Shown here one piece after another: positions 24,291 through 36,175 of a stretch of 64,000 nucleotides of DNA (its first letter is position 1; each line of letters opens with the position of its first letter). The translations under genes were made by a program, and so were the position numbers. This stretch comes from Prosapia bicincta (Eukaryota; Arthropoda; Insecta; Hemiptera; Cercopidae). A model generated the notes under the pieces. The model ran no database searches. It saw only the letters and a list, made by a program, of their open reading frames with translations, and had not been told where the DNA came from. The stretch lies in assembly GCA_036971475.1 (NCBI GenBank), contig JBAIZL010000005.1:172904886-172968885 (forward strand), in the 5' to 3' direction.

Positions 24291-26999
24291 AAAACAGCCG
24301 TCCGATTGCGGTAGTATCGATTTTTCCATGATTAATAGTTTTCAAATATCCTAATTATCCAAAATCTCATTTTTGAAGAAGGGAGTATCTTGAAATTCAT
24401 GTTTTAATTGCTTATAAAATTACCCTGTAAATAATTTTCTTCTTAAACATGTGATGTAAGATTCTTAACTTTGTCCTCACATCAAATTTTACTGTATTTT
24501 TAATACCAATTCAGGCACGGGTAATCATTACCAACCATATTTATTACTTTCTCTTTGGATGATGGTTTATTACTAATTACATTTTCATTCCATCTCAAAA
24601 TGACTTTGGTAAGTTAGATCCTCCTGCTATTACCACTATGAAGTTAAAAAGATGTTCAGTATTCTATAATATTGTTGTAAATATCTCCATTCACCTGACT
24701 GGTATAGTTTAATCATTTGTATTCTGATTCACTAATATGGAGCAATGTTACATTCATAAACATAAACCTGAATAATTTCATATTTCAACCTTTCCACTTT
24801 GATGGTAGGTGTTAAAAAAGTTCTCCTGTAAGATTAAATATCACTCACCCTGACAATCAATCTGGAGAAACAAAACTGAGTACAGAACGTTTAAATAGTG
24901 CCCCTTAAACTATGCCTGTCTATCACTAAAATTAAATTCAGCACTCATTTGTACATTAACTCCCAGCATCAAGAATAAAAATATGCATTTTTCCATCACC
25001 ATGAAATTTCACCTGTTATGGCATTTCCAACCTCATTATAGGATTTTGTTTTAAATAATAACATAAGAACAATATTAGACTAATATCAACAATATTGATA
25101 TTCTCACATCAATCACATTTTAATCTATTATCACTAACAGAATTAGAATAGTCCTAGTGGGAACCAAAATTAAAGCTTCAATTATTATATAATATAGTTC
25201 AACAAAAAACCATTTTTTAAGTGGATTTTAAGTCGTGGTAGTTGTAATGATGGGTATAAAAGAGCAAATAGAGCAAAAACCTCCGTTGTAAATTACCTTC
25301 TTTGAATAATCAGGGTAACCAATGCCTATTCTGAGAAAATTACAAGGTATACACCAATCGCCTTGATTGAACGTCTTGAGGAATAGCTTTAAAAGCAGAA
25401 AATTATTTGATATACAGCCATAACAAGTTACTTGACTGTATAGAATGGACCGTCCAAGAAATCACAAATCTTTGCTGTTCTGTCAATAACATAATCATCA
25501 GCTACACTTTGAAATTGTTGTTCTTTACTGCACAATATAAATATAGACGATTTATATTCCGGGGAAGCCAATATTTAAAATACTTAATCTGCTCCAAGAA
25601 TGAAGATGGTTTCATTAATAAAACAAACTTTTATGAAAAAAATCATTCTAATGATGACACCTGCTGGATTGTACATGATCCACTACGTTGTTTGACTTCT
25701 TTTGTGGCTTGCTTTTATAGGTAAGTAAATATTGACATTTTAAAACCGAAATAAAACTGGTTTATAAAATAACCAAAAAAGTTTAAAGATGTAAAACTAC
25801 GTAATTATCTTTCTGATGAAAGGTCTAATTAGATCAACTGATTTTACAACTTATATCTGTGCTATTTCCACAGAATCAATAATATATAGGGTTTAAAATT
25901 TAGTCATAAGTTTGCCAAACCTGTTTCAGCCAAATACATCCCTGTATCCAGTTCTAAATTTTTGAGCTGTATTTATTCAAGATCTAATTTATTGTTATCC
26001 TTTTCTAATCGAAGTAGCATCTTCTGATTTTCATTCTCTAGTATATTTTACTTAAAAATTGGTAAAACTACCAAAAATCATAATTTCCACTTTTAACCTG
26101 CCCTCTCGCATGCCGTCTATTTAAACAGTCCAGACAACATTCAAGAAACAAAATAAATTATATTTTCTATTGTTATGAAAATTTCTATACTCTTTGGTTT
26201 CATTTTTCGTATTGCTTCAATAATCAATAATATCCTTAAAAGTTAATTAAATTTATCTTTGATATAGATTTAAAATATAGTTTATTATTATAGTTCTTTA
26301 CACTCTGTTTAATCTTCTCAAGTTCCTGTAATATTTTTTTCCTTTTTACAACAATTGTCTTCCATTTTTAAAATTTGTAGCTATTGCAGAATAATCTACA
26401 AGCACAATCTTAATTACAAATGCTACTTCTGGGACATAATCTTATCTCATAAAATGTTCTATAATATAATGAACTGAAGCCACATCAGTAAAAGGAATCT
26501 TCTTTGGTTTCATGATTTCTGTTAAGAAAATGGATTTCCACCCAATATCTTGTTTTGTGATTATGTGAACTTGAGAGGATACTCCTCTCAGTCATTAATA
26601 ATGTTCCGTATTTTATATTTTTACCGTGCACTGTATCCATGAAATATCTGTAAATCATTTCTTCTACCTACATTGCCATTAGTTACAATAACAACAATAC
26701 GTGTTCCGTGTTTCATGTTTAATTTTATTTATGCATTAGGTATTTCTTTAATGAATAAAAGTACCTATTTATTATAATAATACTTAAAGATTGACTTACA
26801 TTCGTTAGCCTTACCATTTTGTGGTAATACGGAAATAAGCGAAATTCAAGTATGTCAGTCATTACCACATCAACCACGTGATTCAATTTTTGAAGACGTT
26901 GAAAACAACTTTTTGGCACTCCAGGTTTTGGGTTGAATGAAAATACAAAACCACAGAGTTTTATCTTTAATAAATCTGGTGGATTTTTAAAAAGTTGTA
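24291..26999. other. unassigned AT-rich DNA
   Basis: An open frame at 25407-25724 (105 codons) ends beside a donor-like 'ag|gtaagta', but its peptide matches nothing I know. No other signal. Confidence 0.35.
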
Positions 27000-27055
27000 G
27001 CTACCTATATATTATATAAAATATAGATATATATATTATATACATATATTATATG

Positions 27056-27102
<47 letters not shown>

Positions 27103-27133
27103 TTAATAAATATTCTTGTTTAATACATACATA

Positions 27134-27219
<86 letters not shown>

Positions 27220-27221
27220 TA
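27000..27221. repeat. (TA)n-rich block
   Basis: Several (TA)n runs (main ones about 27060-27096 and 27134-27220), interrupted by 'taataaatattcttgttta', a sequence also seen in the 6038-6158 hairpin. Confidence 0.85.
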
Positions 27222-27910
27222 TATATATTATTATTTTTTTTGTAATGGGGTGGAGTCAAGTTTTATTAGAGAAAAGTGGTAATTTTGGTATTTGTTAATG
27301 TAAAACATATTATATGTTTCACGTTATATTATAATATGTCATAGGTACCTATATTATAGACATGGCAGTTATTGTTTAATTACTTATTTGAATTTTCCAG
27401 TAAAGTAAGTAATTATTGATTTGATTTGAAGATCTTAATTAACAAAGTAATTTATAAAATACCTACCCTGTCAGCTAAATATTAATAATTCTACCAAATG
27501 TTATAGTACATTTGATGTTTACGTAAAAGTACATATTATAATATTTTGGCATGAAATAAAAACTCCAATTTTTATCTATAATAACATAAACATTTCACTT
27601 CCGGTAAGTGCAGGGTTTTTGGGAATTTTACCTTAGAATGCACCAAATTCTACGAAATTTCGTAAACAGGCGCAATTTGACGTCCTTCAGCAAATTTCAA
27701 AATTTATTTACCTCATTTCCATTATTTTTTAGTGTTTGAGGCCCATGTAGTTTATTTTAAGGCTTGCATGTCTGAGTCCGAAATATTTTTTTTAAAGCCT
27801 TTACGAATTTTACAGTTGTTGGTGGAGTGGGAGGAGTTACACGACCAATCAAAAAGCAGTATTTTCTTTACATTACTTCACCTTCTGAGATCAGTTAATA
27901 TGCCATCTCA
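27222..27910. other. unassigned DNA
   Basis: The part 27600-27900 is less AT-rich and may be a mobile-element piece, but I cannot assign it. Confidence 0.3.
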
Positions 27911-28340
27911 AAGATCTATATGAAAAACCTCCATTTTATAACCTTAAATTGTTACCATGGTTACCACCATTAAATAATGCTCTAGGATTAAAAATTAATG
28001 AAAAGAATAAAATAAACAAACTCGATTAACGTTATCGAACCTTGCTTCATAAACGGACACTGGAAAACAAAAGCGAAAAGAAACTTCAACACAATGCAAG
28101 CGACGAAAAAAAGAAAGCTTTGTAAATAGTAACAAATTAAAATAATAGTTCAACACTATACATAGAGAAGAAAATGGAAAATTGCAAAAAATTCGGTTCC
28201 TATTTTGCCACTTAACATTGTTATCTGACATATGTATATACATATTTAAATTCGCTGAAGTTTAAAAAATAACAATTAAAATTATATATTATTTGTTGAT
28301 TTAAGTAGGAATTGACTTTTATTTTAAAATTTATTTTACT
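27911..28340. repeat. dispersed ~420-bp repeat, copy 2
   Basis: Second copy of the repeat at 15150-15640, same orientation, with numerous substitutions and small indels. Confidence 0.75.
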
Positions 28341-29898
28341 TGTCTTATTTATACTACATATTTCTTTAATTATAATTTGCAAAGCATCAATTGTATTGGA
28401 ATTACTATAGTTACAGATAAGAGAAAAATTGACATTTAAGTACTGTACTGACGTCATTAACAAATATTGGGATTTGGAGACTCTTATTTAACAGGCTGTG
28501 TTTTGTTTGAGTTTGAATGGTACACTTTTCGAACGGCTCTCGACTCGGTATGATCTTCACGAAGTTTTCAAGGTTATGTTACCGACGATTACTTTCTTGG
28601 AAGCTTGGAATAGGTCATACAGTTACAATACAATGTCTTACGAGGTCTCATTTATCATTACTAACGAATCCAAAAAGTGTTCCAAAAGGAGACCCTATAG
28701 AAGCATACAAGAGGACAAAACAAACATATGAATGTAAGTTCAGTATTCATAATTTATACTGTATACATTTTTTTTAAAACTAAAAGTAACTACACACATA
28801 TATATTGTAGTGTGATAATTCAGTATTATTCAATTACACTCTTTAAGTAGACAGATTCCATACTACAAAGAAAATCTTTCAAACTTAGGTTAGGACAGTT
28901 TGGGGTAATAGGCCTACATGACAAAGTGCGGGTCTATTCCTTTTTTTTCCCGTATACTCATATGTTACTCAAAAATACGTTCTAAACAACAAACAATTGA
29001 TATTAAGCGTCACATTCTAGAAAGTGGTTAAAATGTGAAAAAATTGAAACCTAACCTCAATGTAGCAACATTCAAAACTATAAACTGAATGTATATTTAT
29101 AAAACAACAGAGTAATGTTTTACTAAAAATATAGCTATTGCATAAATACACTCTCAAAGAATCTTTTAAAAAAAGAAAAACAAGTATCAATAAGTTTGGT
29201 TATAAAAAAATATAACTTTTACTAACAGAAAACTGCACACGTTAATTGGTTGAAATTGACAAGCATGATAAAGTTATGTGCAGTGCTGAATAAACTCAGA
29301 CTTTTAATAAATCTCACCATCAAGTTATACTATATAGGTATACCTCAATAGGAAAGCTACAAAATATCAGGTTAGGTAAGGTTTATTTACAAAAACTTAA
29401 AGTAAACCTCCCACAGTTAAAGATTTACTTTAGTCTTGCAATTTATTCATGTAGTGACTAGTAACATGCTTACCTTGTAAACTAAATATATATATATATT
29501 TTTTTAATACCAAATCTATTGAAACTGGATACTTTGTAACTGTATTTTAATATTGTAAAATGTGTTGCTCTGTTTTATTAAGAAACTTTAATAAGTCAAA
29601 TTTTGCTGAATTACATATAAACTAATATGGTATCTTGCCAAATTCAAATGTTTACTGTATTTAATATTGTTAATAAACAGTAAACCTATTATTTCCTCTT
29701 AGGTTTGTTGCAAAGTAACTATATTGGACTGTAGTCTAAAATATTACTCTTATATAGGAACCTTTACTGTATATAATTTTGTATGTTTGCCGTAATTTAA
29801 ATTATGTTACAATTCTTTTAAATCTCAAATAATTTTTTAAATTGTGACTTGTGACTATTAAAATTACTTGCTTCTTTCTGAAAATGTAAATTCGAGAA
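28341..29898. other. unassigned DNA
   Basis: Short open frames at 28498-28777 are unrecognised; one segment (RYDLHEVFKVML) faintly recalls the end of the remnant near 48780. A short (TA)n run lies near 29489. Confidence 0.35.
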
Positions 29899-31279
29899 TA
29901 TAGTAATACTCCGTACTTACGCGATAGGTTAAGCAATAACGGTGTAAGTCGAATTTGTGTAAGTCAGGGTATAATTTTATATACAATCACATAGGAATCA
30001 TGTTTAATTGGGACCAAAGACTAAATAAACTAAAAATTTAGAAGATATATGTGTATGTATTATAATCGTAAATGCTTAATACTTAAAATTATATTATATA
30101 CATACATCGCAAAGAAGTAAGTAAAAAGAAGTAATTTTTACATAAAAGGCTTCACACATCTAGTAAATTCGTTTGACGGATTGAAGATTTTTTTCTTCCC
30201 ACGCAAAATTTCCACGTAACTCCGTAATTTTTTTGTTTAGTGGCAAAAATACGCTCATCGTTGGAGTCTATGTTTCCCAAAATTTGTAAGGCCTGCTCAA
30301 TTAAACTAGTTTCTAACCATCATTTCATTTCTATGTCAACTGGGTCTAAAGAGTCTGCGTTTTTCTGCTGTTGCTCAGGCATTTCTATGAGCTCATCAAT
30401 TAATTGTGGTTGCCTAAATTGATCAGTTCTTGAACGTCATCGCTATCCACTTCTAAATTGAGTTGTCTGGCAAAACCGACAACTTCTTCAATCACATCCT
30501 TAATTTTGTCAGACTTTGGTACTTTTTCTGCTTGAGTTCAGTGGCGAATAAAATAGACACCTTTTTCCAAATACCATTCAATGTTTTTTGTGAAATTTCA
30601 TTGATGATTCTCAAAGCATCTAAAACATGAAGATTGTTGTTTCCAACAATCTTCAACAGAGAGCTCATTGTTCTGTCTCATAGCTTCATACAGTTGTGCA
30701 AATGATCTTCTTGTGTAATAAGCTTTGAATGTTTTGACGACTCTCTGATCCATTGGTTGAACCAAACTAGTTGTGTTTGGTGGCAAAAATATCACTTTTA
30801 CACGTGTCTCAAAAATAGTTAGAGTAGTAGGAGGATGGCCGGGTATATTGTCTAGTAATAGGAATTACTTTAAAAGGAGTTGTTTAGACTGACAATAAAA
30901 TTCAAGTTGAGGTATGAAATGATGACCAAACCAATCCTCAGAAAAGAAGCTGTCACCCAAGTCTTCCGATTAGACTTTTAAAATCATGGACAAGATAGCC
31001 TTGGAAATATTTTTTAAATTTCCTTAGATGTTCTGAGAGATAAAGTATGAGAAGTTGCAACTTATAGTCACCAGCTGTATTTGTGCCAACCATCACTGTC
31101 AATCGGTCTATGGCGGCCTTAAAACCTGGAAATATTTTCTGTTCACGAGATATAAAAGTTCTTTTAGGCATTTTCTTCCAGAACAGCCCAGTTTCTGCGT
31201 AACTCAGACAACATGATTTGAAACTTCTTAACTTGGGAATCGCGTAAGACGAGGTTGCGTAAGTTTAGGTGTTACTGTA
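29899..31279 (-). mobile_element. decayed Tigger/pogo transposon, internally deleted
   Basis: Bounded by TA target duplications (29899-29900 and 31278-31279) and related terminal inverted repeats. The right end, read inwards, is 'cagtaacacctaaacttacg'; the left end is 'tagtaatactccgtacttac'. Transposase pieces lie on the minus strand in two frames. MPKRTFISREQK and GFKAAIDRLTV belong to the early DDE domain (31171-30953). FLPPNTTSLVQPMDQ belongs to the late DDE domain (30795-30598), followed by an acidic tail region (to about 30240). The N-terminal DNA-binding half is missing and the frame is broken, so it is not functional. Confidence 0.85.
30240..31171 (-). pseudogene. Tigger-type DDE transposase fragment
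   Basis: Known family: pogo-superfamily DDE_1 transposases cut and paste DNA at TA sites. Here the frame after the first catalytic region (ETGLFWKKMPKRTF-like, read through about 31200) shifts before the conserved FLPPNTTSLVQPMDQ segment. The QPMDQ context of the last part of the catalytic core is kept. Between them about 150 bases cannot be read in one frame. The N-terminal helix-turn-helix domains are absent. Confidence 0.8.
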
Positions 31280-31282
31280 TAT

Positions 31283-31520
31283 CTCGCTCTTCAACTGTTG
31301 TTGGGTTCACCTTGTCAATGCTAGATGAGATTCTAGCGAAACGTCGGAACTGCGATTTTATGCGACTCGCTCTTTAACTGTTGTTGGGTTCACTCGTCAA
31401 TGCTAGATGAGATTCTAGCAAAATGTCGGAACTGCGATTTTATGTACTGTACAATGTACGGATGTACTCCAGATAATAACTATTCATCATATTTTTCCAT
31501 CCGTGAAGGAATACGTATTA

Positions 31521-31605
<85 letters not shown>
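31283..31605. repeat. 83-bp tandem duplication plus (TA)n, same family as 4162-4404
   Basis: Two copies of an 83-bp unit start at 31283 and 31366 ('ctcgctctt(c/t)aactg'). A single arm with 'ggatgtactccagata' and 'ccatccgtgaaggaatacgt' follows, then (TA)n from 31524. It lies directly against the right end of the preceding Tigger element. Confidence 0.8.
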
Positions 31606-31608
<3 letters not shown>

Positions 31609-32175
31609 TATATTGAAAATTGTAGTACACCTATACACCCAAACTTAGTCAAGTATTACATTTTTGGTAATTACATAGTATGTAAGTAGATGTAATTTGT
31701 CTTGTTTGGTAATTATAAGTTAACCAGATGTAATTGAATTTCATAAAATGATATAATTTGTATGTGGATAATATATGGACAAGGAAAATATTTTTATGAA
31801 TATAGAATTTTTTTTTCAGGAAAATTGAAAACAATAAAATCTGATGCCGATTACCAGAAAGTAAAATTTTTGAAAAAACCGTAAATTTTACTTTACAATT
31901 CACATTACTTTGTAAAATCATAGCCTTTTAAAAAAATAGGATATTATGTCACATATTTCAATATAGCAATAAAGTATTAACTAGGATAGATTTGATTTTA
32001 ACAAAATAATAAATTTGGTAACACAAATGATCTTGTTGAAAAGCAAAGTAACCTCCAATTTAGTATATGTTTTGGATTGTGCTGCAAAAGGAGGTAGTTT
32101 ATCACGAAACACATAAACTGCTTACCTCTTGCATTATTAAAGCTTTTTATTTGTTTAAAACCCAAATCCATCCAT
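31606..32175. other. unassigned DNA
   Basis: Nothing recognised. Confidence 0.4.
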
Positions 32176-32399
32176 ATTACTTATTACACTTTTGATATAA
32201 CTTGCGACCAGACTTTTTGCTAACTAAAAGTTGTTAAATTGGTACACTTGGAAGAAACATTTTCATCTTACGACTTCTTCAACCTCGTCGAAGAAGTTGT
32301 TAGACGAAAACGTTTCCTCCAAGTGTAAGTTAACAATTAAACAACTTTTAGTTAGCAAAATGTCTGGTCGCAAGTTGTATCAAAAGTGTAATAAGTAAT
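32176..32399. repeat. 224-bp near-perfect palindrome
   Basis: Arms of about 105 bp around a ~9-nt centre near 32283-32292. Outer ends are 'attacttattacacttttga' and its complement. Arms differ by only a few bases. Probably a foldback or MITE-type element; the ends carry no obvious TSD. Confidence 0.88.
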
Positions 32400-33068
32400 T
32401 AACAACCAGCTCGATATGAACAGCAACAAGATTTCAATCCGTATTGATGTGGCATATTGATACAGCTATGTTATATAACTTAATGCTCTGTTTTAACATG
32501 TTTCATGTGTTGAAAGTGTTGATTAATATCTTATTCAAAAATTTTAATTTTTGACGTCAGCACCAAGTTTTATAATTTTCTTCATGTGTCTAAAAGCTTT
32601 CTACACCATCAGGTATAATTTTATTCCACAATATTGTTCATGTTTAGTGGAATACTTAAATCCTGTGTTTTTACACAAAATATGTATAGCACGCATTTAG
32701 GATTTCTGAAATTAGTGAACATTAATGGAATTGCATTGAACGTTTTACCAAGTAACAAAAAATCTTAAGAAAAATAATAAAATTGGTTTCTGATACCAAA
32801 ATATATTATTTCAGGATAGAGCTAAAAAATTTCAACTTACAAAACACATTAAACAGTTTTAAAAACTCAATTTTAATTTCTGGAATAACGTCACACTGTT
32901 TCTAAAGTATGCAAAACAAAAAAATATGCTAATATTTCACTATTTAATCACATATAAAACATTCTAGTTTTTTTAACAGATGATAGGATATATCCAAGAC
33001 CAAGTATTATCTCAATTGATCCAAACCTGTTGACATTACAGTCCTGCTGTACACAGAGTATTATACAT
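32400..33068. other. unassigned DNA
   Basis: Nothing recognised. Confidence 0.4.
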
Positions 33069-34306
33069 TACAGTCTCGCTAATCCGGTCTCCTATGATCT
33101 GGACGTCCGGCTAATCCAGACGGCCCAAAATGTTTGTTTAATTATAGTATTTTACAGTGCACAATCAGTTTTCCGTCCACAAAAATATTTATTTTTATAC
33201 GTCTATATTTGTTATTTTTCAAAGGGGTTTTCCTACTCTAATAGACAAATAATATAATTTATTCATTAAAACATGAATTTACCATATTATTTGTTTCTTT
33301 TGCCTATTAAAGTAGGAAAAACGTCTTTGAAAAAATATACTATTCACATTAGATCTATCAACACTACAATGCACGTGACAACAGAGACATCTTGCGATAA
33401 ACGAAAAAAAAAGGACCGCTGACTAAACGGATAGACAGTCTATCCGTATGGCGTCAGGTCAGTTGTGTTGTCGGACGGATGCCACCTTTACTGCTTCTCG
33501 CAAGATTTCTGCTCAGTTGTCATTTAATTCTAGTGCGATATTGATCTGTGTTTTTTATTTACGTCTCGTTCAGTGTTCAGTGAAAATGGCGACTAAACGT
33601 AAGTCAGTGATAGTGACAATGGAATAAAAACTCCAAGCTTTATTTCGTATTGATGGAGGTGAATTCGCTTACTAAAATTGCAAAAGAGTTAGGCGTGGGA
33701 AAACAAATTGTTTCCGATTGGAGAAAAAGTGACAGGAAATTGAAGATTTTTTTGCAAAAATGGTTAGTAAAGACAGTTTAGGCGGCAGAAACACTTTAAA
33801 AAAACCAAAAAATGAAACCTTAGATGAAGTTTTGTATGTTTGGTTTTGCCAACAACGGGAACAGGGTGTTCCATATCAGGTGTAAATTTGCAAACAATCC
33901 CGCTGAAACTGAATGAAAAGTTAAAAGGGAGCCCTAATTTTACTCCCAGTGTGGGTTGGCTGTCACGGTGGAAGGAACGACACGGCATCCGTCAACTCGG
34001 AATAAGTGGTGAAATTTTGTCAGGTGACAGTGATGCAGGGAAAAATTCAAAGAAAAATTTGGCAAGTTTCTCAGAGATGAAAACTTACAACCTTGTCAGG
34101 TGTTCAACGCTGACGAAACCGGATTAAATTATAAAATGTTCCCAAAAAAAACTTTAGCTTCCAAATTAGATTCAATAGCAAAAGGCCATAAAGTTAAGAC
34201 AGAACGTATGACTTTGCTGCCCTGCAGTAATGCTTCTGGCGATCTAAAATTTCCACTTTTGGTGATAGGAAAATCGACAAAGCCTAGGGTTTTTAAAAGT
34301 GGGTAA
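33069..34306 (+). mobile_element. Tigger/pogo transposon remnant, left end and N-terminal transposase
   Basis: Starts with a pogo-type terminus 'cagtctcgctaatccgg' at 33071 after a TA (33069-33070). It continues into a decayed transposase and stops abruptly near 34306, where a different repeat begins. No right terminus was found. Confidence 0.75.
33586..34306 (+). pseudogene. Tigger-type transposase pseudogene, C-terminally truncated
   Basis: Begins ATG GCG ACT AAA CGT AAG with a stop (TAA) at codon 14 and further frame breaks. In order: a CENP-B-like N-terminal helix-turn-helix (KIAKELGVGKQIVSDWRK, about 33675-33725); a Tc5/CENP-B-type second HTH (FTPSVGWLSRWKERHGI, about 33940-33990); and the start of the DDE domain (FNADETGLNYKMFPKKT, about 34101-34155, with the first catalytic D; then GHKVKTERMTLL). 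The rest of the DDE domain is gone. Best read as one dead gene rather than several small ORFs. Confidence 0.85.
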
Positions 34307-34742
34307 ATTTATTAACTTTTGTTCATCGGTGAAGGCATTCATAAGATACATACGTCATTTTTTCAACCATCCTAAGCCTCTAGGGTGGAGACCTCTTAAT
34401 GGATCTACACCAAACGTCACACGAACCATCTTGGAAATATGTTGCACAATCTCTTTAAATTATATTAACGTCTGTTTAGCAGGTTAGACGTCCATAAGAT
34501 ACATACATACACACATACATATATACATCGGTTTTTGACCCATTATGAGCCTCTGGGGCGGAGCCTTTTGGATGTAGCCTATCTACCAAACTTCACAGAA
34601 ACCATCCTGGGAATATGTTAAACAAACCTTCCAAATTTCATCAACTTCTGTTCAGCGGTTTATTCGTCTATAACATGCCTACATACATACACACATACGT
34701 ACATACATACATACATACATACACACGTACATACATTCATTT

Positions 34743-34745
<3 letters not shown>
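34307..34745. repeat. ~150-175-bp tandem units ending in (ACAT)n
   Basis: Between two and three diverged units. Landmarks are 'ataagatacatac' at 34341 and 34494 and 'ataacatgcctacatac' at 34670. Also shared are 'cctctggggcggagcc'-like and 'catcaacttctgttcagcgg'-like blocks. Each unit ends in a TACA/ACAT run. This form resembles 3' ends of some arthropod retroelements, but the family is not assigned. Confidence 0.7.
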
Positions 34746-34746
<1 letters not shown>

Positions 34747-34786
<40 letters not shown>

Positions 34787-35002
34787 CAATATGTATTCTT
34801 GTGTATTAATAAAGAACTAAGTCAAAATACAGATGAAAATATAAGAATCATTTATAATTCTTGTATTTGTATTTTGACTTAGTTCTTTATATATATATAT
34901 AAAGAACAAAAGTCAAAATACAAATACAAGAATTATATATGAATTCTTGTATTTGTATTTTGACTTTTGTTCTTTATTAATACACAAGAAAACATATTGC
35001 GA

Positions 35003-35045
<43 letters not shown>
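34747..35045. repeat. nested palindromes between two (TA)n tracts
   Basis: An outer inverted repeat at 34785-35001 ('cgcaatatgtattcttgtgt' and its near complement) encloses two further hairpins built on 'aagaac(t/a)aa(g/a)agtcaaaata' and its complement. (TA)n tracts flank it at 34747-34784 and about 35010-35035. A half copy ('ttcttgtatttgtattttga') occurs at 43363-43393. Confidence 0.8.
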
Positions 35046-35047
35046 TT

Positions 35048-35219
35048 AGAGAGAGGTGGGAGTTTTTTGTTTTTTATTGTTGGTGTTTTATTTTGTTTTG
35101 TAATTTTTGTTGTATTTATTTATTTGTTTATTTATTAATTTATTTGATTTTATTTAAAACATTGCGTGCTGTGTTAGATTTTGTTTGGCGATGATAACCA
35201 CAATTGGTTTTTCGCCAGG

Positions 35220-35263
<44 letters not shown>

Positions 35264-35274
35264 AGAGGTGGGAG
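35048..35274 (+). mobile_element. 198-bp 5'-truncated retroposon with 41-nt poly(A) and TSD
   Basis: Insert 35063-35260 ends in a 41-nt A run (35220-35260) and is flanked by a 14-15-bp direct repeat 'gagagaggtgggag' at 35049-35062 and 35261-35274. Just before the poly(A), 'tggcga...tcgcca' can form a 6-bp stem. The same 3' end ('gataaccataatttattttt' type, stem, A run) closes the retrotransposon remnant at 48100-49066. This is therefore a 3' UTR fragment of the same family, inserted recently enough to keep a long A tail. Confidence 0.85.
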
Positions 35275-35342
35275 AGAGAGGGGGGAGAGAGATTAAAAAC
35301 GTGTACAAGACATAGACCTATATAGGGAATGTGTGAACTAAC

Positions 35343-35428
35343 AATAGAAGGAATTGAATAACTTAATGGGGAGACAAAATTAAACTCTCCTGGATGCCAA
35401 ATTAGATATATATTAGAAAATATATTAG

Positions 35429-35477
<49 letters not shown>

Positions 35478-35492
35478 GAAGGAATTGAATAA
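35343..35492. mobile_element. short retroposon-like insert with (TA)n tail and 19-bp direct repeats
   Basis: A 19-bp perfect direct repeat (35343-35361 and 35474-35492, 'aatagaaggaattgaataa') flanks a 112-bp segment whose last ~44 bases are (TA)n. The layout matches target-primed retroposition with a TA-repeat tail. A replication-slippage origin cannot be excluded. Confidence 0.5.
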
Positions 35493-35882
35493 AGTCTTCC
35501 AAATCACACGTATTAACACTTAATACTATAGTGTTTTTTCATCTTCCCTTCGCTGGCTTTAAAAACAAATTTTCGCGGATATGATAAACACGTGCTGCTC
35601 CATACATCGGCTTTATGTCGCTCCTATTATTCATGGCATCACAGTGCACCCTTTTAGAGCTCTACCAGTATAAGGCATGTATATAGGTTTTGTATATAAA
35701 TCGTTCATAAGGATTAGTCTTGTCAATGACCTGAAATCCTTTCAGCGCTAGAATATATAAACAAGGGGATCCTCTCTAGCCAAGCTTTATATTTGTGTTT
35801 GTTTTTAGATTTTTATCTAATATATATATAGATATATATAGATATATATATATATCTAATAATATATATATATATATATATT
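35493..35882. other. unassigned DNA and short (TA)n runs
   Basis: (TA)n-like tracts at about 35820-35880. Nothing else recognised. Confidence 0.4.
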
Positions 35883-36129
35883 CTTGATATTTTACGTTAT
35901 CCATTGTTTTTCCGTTGTACTGACTTTATGAAGTTAATATATTACTATTGTAAGTAATTTTATCCACCATTAAGTGCAATGATTTTACCTTGAGTCATGA
36001 TGCGCCTTTCGTTCACTTGACCACTCAGTGGTTCGACAATGGTCAAGTGACCGAAAGGCGCATCATCACTCAAGGTAAAATCATTGCACTTAATGGTGGA
36101 TAAAATACTTACAATAGTAATATATTAAC

Positions 36130-36175
<46 letters not shown>

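Noticed and set aside
25407..25724. 105-codon open frame ending near a donor-like site
   Set aside because: No recognisable peptide and no good acceptor; likely chance.
28498..28777. Remnant of the same non-LTR family as 48100-49066
   Set aside because: Only about 12 residues are similar (RYDLHEVFKVML against RYDLQGSLKVIL), too short to claim.
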